In this document: piece by piece, positions 37,158-46,560 of the stretch
How positions within the stretch are numbered: the stretch's first letter is position 1
Layout: the number at the start of each line of letters is the position of its first letter
Made by a program: the position numbers and the translations under genes
The notes under the pieces: model-generated
Seen by the model: the letters and a program-made list of their open reading frames with translations, nothing else
What the model was told of the DNA's origin: nothing
Database searches by the model: none
Source: Microglena sp. YARC
Lineage: Eukaryota; Chlorophyta; Chlorophyceae; Chlamydomonadales; Chlamydomonadaceae
DNA: 64,000 nucleotides
Direction: 5' to 3'
NCBI GenBank assembly: GCA_022414725.1
Contig: CM039466.1
Span: 40,146,745-40,210,744, forward strand

Positions 37158-37646
37158 TGGGCAAGTGTGACACGGACAACCTCATTGGCTCCATCCTCTG
37201 AGGTGATGCTGAAGGCCCACACGTTATCCAAATCATCAAGCTCGAGAATCTTTGTCAGCAAACGCCAACATAAATGTCCCGCAACAACACCAGGCCACGC
37301 CCCCTCCCCCATTTTGGGTGACAGTAAAAAGATCGCAGCACCGTGGGGTCGTGTGAATCATTTGTCACATGAGATCAGACATGCATGAAGAACCATCCGG
37401 ATCGATGAGAGTGACTGTAGAAAGATCCAACAAGCGTGGCGTGCCCACCATATTAGGCGTAAAAACGCTATCCAACTCATCCAAACCCAATTTCGAAAAA
37501 GCATCTCCGATCCCACGTATGTGTTGTGCCGAAGGCGCCTCGTCCGCGAGTTCTCTGAACTACCAAGCTAAGCACGAGCGTTGAACGCAGATTCTATTTT
37601 ATCAATGAACTTCAGGTGCTCCTCGCGGTGAACAGTCCACGACAAC

Positions 37647-38066
37647 CTAGCCTCCACCTTGACTGCTACTGGGAAATACATGCTGATCCAAATGAGATGC
37701 TACCCCAACCGAAGCACACGCCGTCCTATACTCCGCAATATGTTTAGGAGTCATAGCAACAACGTCATCAGGCGAGAACGACAACAACTCTTGCCTGAGA
37801 CGGTCCTCAGCCGCATGACGGGCAGTAGCTTCATTGTCGGCACGGTCCTCAGCCTCACGCCGGGCAGTAGCTTCCGCACGCCGGGCAGTAGCTTCCATAC
37901 GACGTGCAGTAGCTTCCGCGCGACGTGCAGTAGCTTCATTGTCGGCACGGTCCTCAGCCTCACGCCGGGCATTAGCTTCATTTTCAGCACGATAGGCCTA
38001 AGCACGACGGTGGAAGTATATGAAAAGCGCAATGGTTGTTGCAACCGCTATAAGGGTTGGGTACAT
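37647..38066 (-). pseudogene. Membrane-anchored coiled-coil protein with internal stop
   Basis: ATG at 38066 opens a single N-terminal membrane span (LIAVATTIALFIYF) followed after Arg-Arg-Ala by TAG (37998-38000) and then, in the same frame, a long charged helix of ENEANARREAEDRADNEA-type repeats. It ends in a globular tail (SFSPDDVVAMTPKHIAEYR). The repeats are nearly identical at DNA level (GCAGTAGCTTCCGC). One base change explains the break. Architecture suggests a spacer protein anchored in a membrane; no family recognised. Confidence 0.5.
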
Positions 38067-38802
38067 GTTGTTGACCTCCTGCGAGGAAAAGAAAGGCAAT
38101 CGCTTTCCATGTATGTGGGGGAAATTATGTGGCACAGTGAACGTGCAAATGCACTTCCTTTATCAATGTCTTTACCGATCAACAAATGTTTGAAGTGTTG
38201 AACCCGATCGACTGGACAATACAATGCCAGAAGATGTAACTGAGGTATCCCCTACACATCATGAATGGATGTGTGGATGCGACAGTTTTCCGCCGTTTGC
38301 GTGTACATGGAGCCGCCGCCTTGGCATGTGTGGACACCGAGGAGGATGCGAAAGCCGCCGTGCGTGTGTGAGGATGATGCCGCATGATGTGTCGTGATAG
38401 AGTGCGTCAAGGGGGTCCCTTGACGTCAAAGCAACGAAAAGTACTTTGGATAAGATTCTCAGTTTTCGTGTCAAGCCGGCAACGCAGTAGGGAGAATATG
38501 AGTTACCATGTGCTTCATGTACTCCAAGTATCGTTGTATGACGCTTGTTGCATCATCATCATCTCTTAGTTTGATATCAGGGAGCATCATGTTGGATGTC
38601 ATAATGATTTTCGACATGTCCTCCATTCCCAAGCGGGATGCTACATACATAGCAATTGTTGACTATCCTATGCTCCAAATACAAATGTCCTTTGTACTTG
38701 TAACAATAAATAAATACTGAAGAATTCTAAATCCTATGCTCCAAATGCAAATGTCCTTTGTACTTGTAACAACAAATAAATACTGAAGAATTCTTCCGGA
38801 GG

Positions 38803-38905
38803 CTCACATCAATCCCTATTTTAAACGTGTTCACATGAACACCTCTGAAAAGACTCTCCATCTCGGTAACAACAATTATTTCAACAACAAATAAATACTG
38901 AAGAA
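38803..38905 (+). repeat. Dispersed repeat D, single unit
   Basis: One unit of the 112-bp sequence that is tandem at 60136-60752 (CATCAATCCCTATTTTAAACG to TAAATACTGAAGAATGCCG). A shorter pre-unit (TGTCCTTTGTACTTGTAACAA, TAAATACTGAAGAATTCT) is duplicated just before it at 38685-38795. Confidence 0.85.
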
Positions 38906-39189
38906 TGCCGTGCGTGTGTGAGAATGAATGGACGAACAGGGGGGTGCGAAAGAATTACTGGCCTACACCACTACATAGTTTATCTAATTGGTATCCAAAG
39001 AACTCGTTAGATGGTCGCCGGAATGGAATGCTAGTGACGCGTGTATTTTTTGACAAAGAAATCCAAGCTCAATTTGGGTTTACTGATGTGAAAGAGGCGA
39101 GAAAACTCAATACATTAAACCCAGAGTGGGTAGAGACGTTGATGGGGTATCCAAGAAAGTGGACGTCACTTCACTCCCCACTCTGTTAG
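38905..39189 (+). pseudogene. C-terminal end of a DNA methyltransferase-like protein
   Basis: Coding sense from about 38946 (RKNYWPTPLHSLSNWYPK) to 39189, ending LNPEWVETLMGYPRKWTSL. The motif LNP.WVE.LMG.P..WT is the characteristic C-terminal signature of phage/bacterial-type DNA cytosine methyltransferases and associated modification proteins. The catalytic parts are absent, and the ATG at 38905 belongs to the preceding repeat. It is a relic of a modification enzyme, now about 80 residues long. Confidence 0.55.
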
Positions 39190-39252
39190 GTTTACTTATT
39201 TTCGGAAAGAAAACGAGTCAACTGTTGCAACCCTTCCCCAGGCACCTCAGAC

Positions 39253-40055
39253 TCAGAACTCCACCTCAGACTCAGACTCAGAACCCGCATCATCATTAGT
39301 GATGCAACAAGAACCCACCGGGAGAGCGGGCGTCCCGAACACACCCCGGAATGCGTGCGTCATCCGTACTTGCGCCCCACTCCAATACTTGTCCAATGCC
39401 GTCTCGAACCCATCGTACGTCACCAGCACCTCCTGATCAAACGTGCGCCCCAGTGCAACACCGAACTTGCTGCCCCGGCTGTTACCAGTGGTCTTGCCAA
39501 ACTGCTGCGTGGCTGCCACTGTCATGCCGTAGTAGGTGCTTGGCGCGCCTGCCCCCCCTTGCATCGGAGCACCTCGCAGCCTTACTGCGTCCCTGGTACC
39601 TTTCCCATCCTGCCACATAGACTCCCCCTCGGCCTCGCACATGTTCAGCAACCTCACAAATGTGCCTTTGAACTTCGCCGCCACGCACTCAATTGCCTCA
39701 GCTGTGACCAGCTGCTTGAATGAACACACGAGACTACCGTGCTGCGGCGACCCCTGCCACATGCCATGGCCGCAGAACAACAACACAGCCACCTCTGTGT
39801 CGTGGGACAACAACCACTTCAGGTGGTCCAATACAGCGCTGGACAACACCTCGCCCTCCAGTGTTTCAAAACTGAAACCCGGCCCTAACTGGCGGCGTAG
39901 CACTGCTGCGTCGCGCGTTCAAAACCCTCAGTGCTATACTTGCCCAGGTCACGGGGGAGCACTCCTGCTTTCTCCATCACGTATCGAGTCCTGATATCCA
40001 ACCCAGGCGTGGCGTAACTGGGGCTGACCAGCATGGCACGCTTTTGTCTCTGCAT
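39253..40055 (-). pseudogene. Caspase-like (metacaspase-type) protein, frameshifted
   Basis: Starts at ATG 40055 (MQRQKRAMLVSPSYATPGLD), the first strand and loop of a caspase p20 fold. Near 39905 the frame shifts and continues to 39253. The second part has VAVLLFCGHGMWQGS with the catalytic His of the family (SGHG position) and LLNMCEAEGES, where Cys stands at the DxC position. A C-terminal acidic tail ends SESESEVEF. About 265 residues in total. Caspase-like genes occur in some algal viruses and in protists, where they act in programmed death; which applies here cannot be told. The frameshift lies just before the p20 core. Confidence 0.6.
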
Positions 40056-40131
40056 CTGTGGGGGTTACACTTATACCTGTTAATATTGAATCACATATAT
40101 TTCTCTATGTACAACTTGCGCAACCAAAACA

Positions 40132-40437
40132 TACAGCTAGGGACATTTGATATTGGGACACCTTCTATTTTGGGGATTCTGAAAAGTTGACCAATTCAAG
40201 ATTTGTAACCGATCTTGTCAATACAGATACTGTCTTCAGGTGATTGACACAAAAAATTCAAGGCATCTAAAGACACTGAATTTACATGTTCAAAGTACCC
40301 TGAAAAGTCAAACTGATGGCTAACATCGTGCGCATCAATAATCCTTTTCAAAGCGTTACTGTAATCAAATATATCTGCTACATCTGGAATTATTGGGCAC
40401 ATGCAGCGATATTTTCGCTTGAGCAAACTAAAGACAT
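40132..40437 (-). mobile_element. Truncated right end of the mariner-IS630 element
   Basis: Nearly identical to 35810-36109 inverted. It has the terminus (CAGCTAGGGACATTTGATAT) after TA at 40130-40131 and the last 75 codons of the transposase (CMCPIIPDVADIFDY to stop) with one substitution, ending abruptly at a repeat B sequence (ACATGACTCGACTCGACACA). High identity indicates recent activity or recent copying. Confidence 0.9.
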
Positions 40438-40665
40438 GACTCGACTCGACACAGGTGCCGCCGTGATGCGAGTGGTCTCGACATGATGCGAGTGTGACAA
40501 CGTGTTCACATGAACACCTCTGAAAAGACTCTCCATCTCGGTAACAACAATTATTTCAACAAAAAATAAATACTGAAGAATGCCGGAGGCTCGATAGCGG
40601 ATTTTTTGATGGCTTTGACTGCATGGGGGATAAAAAGTATCCATTCATGTTCTTTATTGCAGGTC

Positions 40666-41159
40666 ATGGATGGCGACGCTGAACTAGATGCTTTGCTTGC
40701 ACAACACCCGGCTGCAAGAGCGGCATATGAGCGTCGCATCGAGAGGCTAAGGTTTGTACATGCTTGCCTGATGATAGCCGAACGATATGTGTTACGCCAC
40801 ACTACTTGCCGTAGCACATGCTAGCAAATGACACACAACATTCGTTTATCTCTTGCTGTTGCAGTCCGACGCGCACTTGGACGGATGTTGTCATTCGAGC
40901 TCTTGCCACTCTTGTGAACTCTCCCATGGATGAGCAGCAATTTGCCAAGGCGCTCCTGGAAGAGTTTGGAATCGGTGCCACCACCCAAAATATTGATGCC
41001 ATGAATGGTCTTGTGCGTGGGATGTTCACTGGTGTGAGGAGAAATTGCAGCACGACCATGCTGGAGGTGGATGATGCAACTGCAGTCACGTTGAAGAGTG
41101 GTGCAGTACCGAACTCCTCCGCTCGCTCTTTGTGGACTCAGCTCACCTCATGGAGGTAG
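40666..41159 (+). CDS. Spliced gene, unrecognised 126-aa product
   Basis: Exon 40666-40751 and exon 40865-41159 joined across an intron with GTTTGT donor and CTCTTGCTGTTGCAG acceptor; the split codon (AG/T) keeps the frame. Another acceptor (TGTTCTTTATTGCAG) ends at 40662, three bases before the ATG, so further 5' exons may exist. The product is helical: LDALLAQHPAARAAYERRI, then WTDVVIRALATLVNS, and an FAKALLEEFGIG segment. No family recognised. It is one of the best signs that the locus is, or was, expressed in a nucleus. Confidence 0.55.
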
Positions 41160-41349
41160 CAATTGTGGGATGGTGTAATACCAATCTGATGTAGACACAG
41201 GTGCCGCCGTGTGTCCCGCGATTCCTCTTTCATACTCCCTAGAAGTCTGCTTGAGACGACACATCGGAAACGCCCAAGTGTTACAGTTAATCTTTTACAA
41301 ACAACCTACACATTGTGTAAGACTTGACAGTTAGTTACACAGTAGTGTG

Positions 41350-41524
41350 TAGTAGTGTGTCTAATGCTTGATGTGAAATGTGGGCTCCCCTCCGGTCGCC
41401 CACCCGCTCGGTTCCTCGCGGACTCCTTTGTGGGGGCTCCCCTCCGGTCGCCCCCGGTCGCTCCGCTGGGGGGAAGAGGTGAAAGGGGCTCCGCCACTTG
41501 TTTAATGTGGTACGGTGGTTCTCA
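41350..41524 (+). repeat. Dispersed repeat family A, full copy
   Basis: Full-length copy with both GGTCGCCC arms. It is preceded by the CACATTGTGTAAGACTTGAC companion (41310-41340) and followed by CCAAGTGTTGGCGACATATATC and the TTGAGGATGAGAACAA start of repeat B. Confidence 0.9.
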
Positions 41525-41595
41525 TCCAAGTGTTGGCGACATATATCACTTGACAAGCAGTTTTGAGGTTGGTTGGTTGAGGATGAGAACAAAGT

Positions 41596-41746
41596 AAGGC
41601 AAGTCAAACTGCAACATAAACAAAACGTATAGATGATGCATTAGCTAACGCAAATCAAACTGGTGGTGCGAACAAAAAGTCATATCAAAAAGTATGAGGT
41701 AGTACTGAGTCGAAAAAAAAGGTCGTGGCAAAGCATCTAAAGTAGG
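41596..41746 (+). pseudogene. Copy of the 3' half of the 45298 gene
   Basis: Matches 45412-45558 at about 95% but with a stop (ACATAAACAAAA) and a TATGAGG shift, so it no longer codes. Similarity continues past the stop codon into CTCCTGAGCACC and then ends. Confidence 0.8.
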
Positions 41747-41797
41747 TGGATTCTCTGTACGATTCTCCTGAGCACCAACACAGCCCAACTCCTCAGA

Positions 41798-42043
41798 ATG
41801 GCTAAACCGAGTCTGTACTCTGTGTTGGAGACGCAATCTAGAGATCCGCGCTTCGCTCCATTCGTGCATCAGGACGCCTACGGGGTATGGGGACTGAAGC
41901 CACAGCCATTGCCCGAGATAATCTTGAAGCTGGTGTTGGGTAAACATCCACAATTGCTTTACAATGTACCCAATCCGCCCCGGAATTCTTGCGAGGCCAA
42001 AGAAATATTGCAAACTGGAAGTTGTGGTAGGACGCAAAATTGA
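41798..42043 (+). CDS. Short unrecognised frame
   Basis: 81 codons (MAKPSLYSVLETQSRDPRF...) with Pro-rich second half (LPEIILKLVLGKHPQLLYNVPNPP). It could be a 5' exon or fragment: in the next frame CKLEVVVGRKIDYKLTGSLL follows to about 42090. The stretch 42044-42569 has overlapping frames with no clear winner (for example KWLCLFFKFAWETGKEKTAV in one frame). Confidence 0.3.
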   Translation: MAKPSLYSVLETQSRDPRFAPFVHQDAYGVWGLKPQPLPEIILKLVLGKHPQLLYNVPNPPRNSCEAKEILQTGSCGRTQN

Positions 42044-42569
42044 TTACAAGCTGACAGGTTCTTTACTGAACGCAGTGTCGAGCGAAGTGTAGAAGATAAA
42101 CGCATACAAGAGGATTTTGGGGGACTCGGGATATTATGTAACATAATTCCCTTGTCCGAGTGTACCTGCGCCACACACTCGATGATACAAGACTCTACTC
42201 CTTTCTTCGCCCCACGTCCAGAGCTGGCGAAATGGTTGTGTTTATTTTTCAAGTTTGCGTGGGAGACTGGCAAGGAAAAGACGGCGGTGTACCGCAATCC
42301 CAAGATGAGTTATGTGTTGGAGTGGGAGTGAGAGCTGGAGCTGTCACGGACAGCGCAACGGCTGCGGCGAGGCGTGAGAACGGCTCACCCATTGAGGTTC
42401 GAGGCCTGCGATTCTCTCCAGAACGCCGCCGTGACGATCGCTCGCCTACACGTGATGGAGCTGTGTGGCATCTGACGTGGTAGCAACACAAGCAACAACG
42501 AGCACAAATTCCGATGGGGAGGCGGGGCTCTGGGGATGCGTAGTGTATTCGTGCACGTACATCCGTACA

Positions 42570-42978
42570 TTAGCTGTTCCGTTTAGGGTGAACAGTGGTG
42601 TAGCCGAGGAGCGTCTTGGCGATGGTGACGCCCCCGAGGACGACCAGGACGACGCCCAGGAGTAGCTCGAGATTCACCGGGCTGATCTCGCCCGAGGTCG
42701 CCAGAGCCCCGCCGCCGAGGATTCCAGCGAGCATGCCGATGGCGACGGCAGCAACGACCCAGAGGTCGATGAGTCCCTGTTTGTAGTACAAGTACGCCCC
42801 GCCGATCCCCACCGGGAGAGTCTGCATCGCCAGCGTCACGCCGACTGCGCCCTGCATGGACTGGCCGGCGAAGAACATGAGGGACGGGACCAGGAGCGCG
42901 CCGGCGCCGGCTCCGATCGTGCCGATGAGCGTGCCCGCAACGGTCCCGATGACCAGGGGCGGCGAACAGTGCCGACAT
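42570..42978 (-). pseudogene. TSUP/TauE-SafE permease, C-terminal half
   Basis: Hydrophobic protein fragment with four membrane spans and the Gly-rich signature of the TSUP (sulfite/anion exporter, DUF81) family: AGTLIGTIGAGAGALLVP, then AVGVTLAMQTLPVGIGGA, then MLAGILGGGALA and LLLGVVLVVLGG. Members usually have 8 spans in two homologous halves, and only about one half is present. The upstream part of the frame is repeat sequence. The DNA is clearly more GC-rich than its surroundings, suggesting a bacterial donor. A complete transporter is not encoded here. Confidence 0.65.
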
Positions 42979-43148
42979 TCTTTCTTTGTATGAGATAAAT
43001 TATTCACGTATCTCTCGAACCTTACAAAAAACGTTCGTTCTGTATTTTGGGGGGCCTTCGCACCCTGTGAGTGAGTGAGTGCGCAAGCCTCCGTGGATAC
43101 CAGATGGACGAGTATGATACGCAAGCCGCCGCCTGTGTCGTGATAGAG

Positions 43149-43236
43149 TGCGCTATCTATCATATCTATCTATCTATCATATCTATCTATAATATCTATC
43201 TATCTATCTATCTATCCTATCCTATCCTATCTATCT
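43149..43236. repeat. (TATC)n microsatellite in a duplicated flank
   Basis: TATC units broken by ATATC and CTATCCTATC. The flanks (GCAAGCCGCCGCCTGTGT before, TGCACCGA and GCGACATGTTTCCTCCGTTC after) are the same at 51440-51660, so a segment of about 200 bp is duplicated. Confidence 0.9.
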
Positions 43237-43326
43237 AATGCACCGACTATGCGACATGTTTCCTCCGTTCCGTTTGCTTCGATCCTGAAATGAGAAAAAA
43301 TAAATTCAGGCCAAATTGAACAACTG

Positions 43327-43332
43327 TATAAA
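43327..43332 (+). promoter_or_regulatory. TATA-like box
   Basis: TATAAA 20 bp before the first possible start at 43352. Similar boxes lie 40-55 bp before the frames at 50713 and 57600. Confidence 0.3.
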
Positions 43333-43351
43333 GCTTTGAGCTGTAACATTA

Positions 43352-43633
43352 TTGACCGGTCTGTGTGTAACTACACATTATGGAGACAAGAAAACAACTA
43401 AACGACATAATTGCTGCCTTTTCGAGCAATGTGAGAAGAAGTCAGGCGCCTACATGGATTACAAAATTTTAAAGATTGCTTTTTTGCAGTACATGCATAA
43501 GCATTGTGTTCCGCTGCCATATCACTTTGACAATTTTTTTATCACTCTGTTGGGAAAGGAAGGGGTCTCGACATATGGATATGACCCGACAGTTGTAGTG
43601 GGACTCAGATTGAGATCGTGGATTACAGACTGA
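43352..43633 (+). pseudogene. Fragment resembling the end of a viral D5/primase-type protein
   Basis: From about 43450 the frame reads YKILKIAFLQYMHKHCVPLP, then a Phe-rich stretch, LLGKEGVSTYGYDP and VVVGLRLRSW. This pattern (helix, aromatic turn, Gly, then a final strand with GxRxxW) is like the small winged-helix domain at the C-terminus of D5-type helicases and virus-specific regulators. The start of the frame is less convincing, and another frame (METRKQLNDIIAAFSSNVRR) precedes it, so a shift or intron is likely at about 43445. Confidence 0.35.
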
Positions 43634-43730
43634 TCATGCCGGAAACAGCTCCCATACAACAAGTGCCCCGCCGCCAGCGTTATGGTCACACCATCTTCTA
43701 AACTGTTTGACAATACCTTGAACCCAGACC

Positions 43731-43988
43731 TTAACGACCAAAACACACAGCTGAAATGAACACCAGGGACATATGTGCGGAATATGAAATGTATGCCTGG
43801 TATGGTTCATCGTCATCAAGCCAAGAGAATGTAATCAAGAAGACCGGTAGGATGAATAAATTTGCGTTCCACAAAGCACACGCTTTATCACCTATAGCAC
43901 CACCGTACTTCTTGAATGAAATTGCATAAAATGCGATGTATGACACGACGACAGTCGGTGCCGATATCGCAAGCGCTTGGGTGCGCAT
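43731..43988 (-). CDS. Small membrane protein
   Basis: 85 residues from ATG 43988 with two or three hydrophobic spans (APTVVVSYIAFYAISF, ANLFILPVFLITFSWL, SAHMSLVFISAVC) and a short acidic loop (DDDEP). No family recognised. The upstream in-frame sequence belongs to repeats, which supports this start. Confidence 0.45.
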   Translation of the reverse strand: MRTQALAISAPTVVVSYIAFYAISFKKYGGAIGDKACALWNANLFILPVFLITFSWLDDDEPYQAYISYSAHMSLVFISAVCFGR

Positions 43989-44401
43989 CTTCCACACGTG
44001 CCGCCGTGATGCGAGAGGTCGCCATGTGACTCGACTCGACACAGATGCCGCCGTCCTTGATGAGAGTGGTCGCCGTTCCTCTAAAAACGAGTGTAAACGT
44101 AGTGGCCTAAGCCCCCTCACCCAAATCCTGTGTAGTGCTGGCGGCGGTACAATCGATCGCCGGACATGATAAAGGCCCGACGATCCCCGAAACTGCATAA
44201 TTTCTTTTTGTTTTGTTCTCCTCTCTCTTCCTTCGAACACGACCGACAACCCCTAGTGAGTTTGTTTTTTGTGAAGTACTTTCCTTGTCAAATTCATAGG
44301 TTGTTCTTGATTGTAATGTTACTGTCATGTCAAGCACTCATGTTTGAATTGACGAATTCATTGGCAATTGTCAGCCCTACTTGTAGGATGACTGATTGTT
44401 A

Positions 44402-44803
44402 CTACCCACTCATTATATTGTACGGGTATTCTTTTTGGTTATTAATGTGATCTACCAAATTCTGAAATCGATTACCGAAATATTTTATGCCTTGGCCCAT
44501 TTTAACAATCTTAAAATCACCCCAACCACTACCTTTTTCTATATACGTAATATAGGCATTAAATTCGGTTGAGTTCCGTACAATTACACTACTAGTTGTT
44601 TTTGTTTCAAAAGCCCCACCCTTTTGTTTATTTGCAGCCCGTTTATTGTCCAATGGCTTATAAAGTACTAGTTTCATATTCCCTGTTTTGTTCTTCTTTT
44701 TAACAAAAAATTGGCCAACAGTTTTACTTCGCACATCATCATCCTTGTACAATACTCCGGATTTCCCATCATCGCAAATTCCGTTTCTCGACGTCTTTAT
44801 CAT
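44402..44803 (-). CDS. Unrecognised small basic protein (family Y)
   Basis: 133 residues from ATG 44803, Lys/Asn-rich, with GICDDGKSGVLYKDDDVRSK, KPLDNKRAANKQKGGAFE and a C-terminal IKYFGNRFQNLVDHINNQ. The start IC.DG.S.VLYK and the Q-K-G-G motif are shared with the 46557-47000 protein, so the two are distant paralogues. It is more AT-rich than the neighbours, and the upstream sequence is AT-only (ATATATATATTATATATA). Small viruses of the polinton-like or virophage type encode proteins with such composition, but I cannot assign it. Confidence 0.5.
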   Translation of the reverse strand: MIKTSRNGICDDGKSGVLYKDDDVRSKTVGQFFVKKKNKTGNMKLVLYKPLDNKRAANKQKGGAFETKTTSSVIVRNSTEFNAYITYIEKGSGWGDFKIVKMGQGIKYFGNRFQNLVDHINNQKEYPYNIMSG

Positions 44804-44837
44804 TGAAATGTATATATATATTATATATAAAAAGTTT

Positions 44838-44992
44838 TCACTCGGGGTGCAACGGCACGCCACGAAAGGGTCGCTGCAGCTCAGGGCACAGAATAGATGC
44901 AAGTACCTCCACTGAACGTGGGGTATTGCGCCTCAAGACGTTCGCTCCTGTTGCAACCTTCTCTTGCTCAACAACGGCAAAGATGGGGATTG
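44838..44992 (-). pseudogene. Fragment of the T5orf172 gene family
   Basis: Matches 56490-56720 (GGTGCAACGGCACGCCACGA, ATGCAAGTACCTCCACGGAA-like, CAAGACGTTC), then jumps to TTCTCTTGCTCAACAACGGC, so the Glu/Lys/Arg-coding middle is deleted. It then fuses to the GGGATTGCCCAGACC piece of the 18960 duplication. Confidence 0.75.
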
Positions 44993-45297
44993 CCCAGACC
45001 CCGATGTCTCACATCAATCCCTATTTCAAACGTGTTCACATGAACACCTCTGAAAAGTTGGAGACGAGGACATGTTTCCGCCGTTTGCATGCGAAGACAA
45101 CGGCCATCTCCAGAAAGGCTCACGTTGCACGCGCGGACGTCCTCCTCAATGTGTAGGAACATGACCGAACAATAATAAAATGTATGTATGTGTCTTGCTG
45201 GCTGTGAAGAGGAGAATAATGTTCGTTAAAGGGTATACTCTTTAACTAAACCCTTATTCTCCTCTTCAGATGCATTGATTTTTTTTATCTTTGTATA

Positions 45298-45555
45298 ATG
45301 AAATGTTTGAGTTTCTTTCAAAAAACCCAGAAACAGAACTTAAAGAACGTGATAATAGAATTAGCCAACAATTTGAACAAATTGCAAGAGCTAGGAGACA
45401 AAAGGAAGGCAAATCAAACTGCAACAGAAACTAAACGTATAGATGATGCATTAGCTAACGCAAATCAAACTGGTGGTGCGAACAAAAAGTCATATCAAAA
45501 AGTAGGAGGTAGTACTGAGTCGAAAAAAAAGGTCGTGGCAAAGCATCTAAAGTAG
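45298..45555 (+). CDS. Small basic helical protein
   Basis: 85 residues: MKCLSFFQKTQKQNLKN, a helical ELANNLNKLQELGDKRKA, then ALANANQTGGANKKSYQKVG and a Lys-rich end. An AT-rich leader with ACTCTTTAACTAAACCC precedes it. The 3' half is duplicated and decayed at 41596. Like its neighbours 44402 and 46557 it is AT-rich and Lys/Asn-rich, so these three may come from one small-virus source. Confidence 0.45.
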   Translation: MKCLSFFQKTQKQNLKNVIIELANNLNKLQELGDKRKANQTATETKRIDDALANANQTGGANKKSYQKVGGSTESKKKVVAKHLK

Positions 45556-45726
45556 GTGGATTCTCTGCACGATTCGCCTGAGCACCGGCAGCAGCGAGTC
45601 TTGCAGGTCCGTCTCCTCCCAGCGGCGGTCCGGTTCGTACACATCCGTCTGCTGGTATCAGGCGTGGTCCATGATTATGTTCATGTACTGCGTGTGCGCG
45701 ACAGCTGCAGCAGCTTGACCTGCAGT
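45556..45726 (-). pseudogene. Fragment of the C2H2 protein gene
   Basis: Minus-strand match to 59300-59465 of the C2H2 gene (CCTGAGCACCGGCAGCAGCG, GTCCATGATTATGTTCATGT) with indels and stops. It starts immediately at the end of the 45298 gene, an abrupt chimeric junction. Confidence 0.8.
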
Positions 45727-46124
45727 CTGGATGATTGATTATAAGGTGTGTCCCACTTTATTTGAGAACAACTGTAAAGCCCAACCATTCTGATGAAATC
45801 ATATCATATCATATCATCCCCTCAATTACCTTTCTCCGTACAAGTTTATTTTCGGTGCGAATGAGTCCGCAACTCAATTCCCCTGCCCCCTCCGTGTGTC
45901 CCTCGATTCCTCTTTCATACCCAAGAAGTTAGTCTGCTTGAGACGACACCTCGGAACGCCCAAGTGTTCCAGTGATAAGCTCAAGCGTTACAGTGCACTC
46001 CGATAACTTTCAGTGAGAAAGAAGCCCAAGCGTTACAGTGATAATAAGCCCAAGTGTTACAAACAAGTGAATCTTTTACAAACAACATACACATTGTGTA
46101 AGACTTGACAGTTAGTTACACAGT

Positions 46125-46243
46125 AGTGTCTAATGCTTGATGTGAACTGTGGGCTCCCCTCCGGTCGCCCCCGGTCGCTCCGCTGGGGGGAAGAGGTGAA
46201 AGGGGCTCCGCCACTTGTTTAATGTGGTACGGTGGTTCTCATC
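46125..46243 (+). repeat. Dispersed repeat family A, deleted copy
   Basis: GGGCTCCCCTCCGGTCGCCC joined directly to CCGGTCGCTCCGCTGGGG: the central CACCCGCTCGGTTCC block is missing. It is preceded by the ACATTGTGTAAGACTTGACA companion and the CCAAGTGTTACA short repeats (45958-46065). Confidence 0.85.
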
Positions 46244-46405
46244 CAAGTGTTCTCGGAACTGAGGTGGGTGTGCATTGCACATCAACAAAGACCCCGTGTT
46301 CTTTTGGGCCACGGTACTGGGGAAGAGGCGATCGCTTAAGTGCGGCTGGTCCTTCAATGGACACTCTCGAAAGTACCGACAAAAGAACGATACGGAGTCT
46401 GCAGG

Positions 46406-46560
46406 ATGGAGAGCCGTGATCTAAAAAAGAACCACGATATTCTCGTTAACATCCTGCAATTTGTTGATTCAAAATCGTATTGGTGTTCCACTGCCCCGTG
46501 GGTTGCTACACCATTAGGTTACACCGTAAGGTGTGCCGTACACGAGGTGATTGCCACTAG
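46406..46560 (+). pseudogene. F-box gene 5' fragment, best preserved copy
   Basis: MESRDLKKNHDILVNILQFV followed by DSKSYWCSTAPWVA: an F-box-like start (I/L..IL.F.D...) as in the viral F-box/LRR genes, then the GYTVRCAVHEV segment shared with 11806. It breaks off into the 3' end of the convergent gene at 46557. A 49-residue remnant. Confidence 0.55.

Noticed and set aside
37013..37312. Antisense 99-codon gene within the P-loop gene
   Set aside because: The plus strand has Walker A and B motifs and a paralogous fragment in that sense; the antisense frame has neither.
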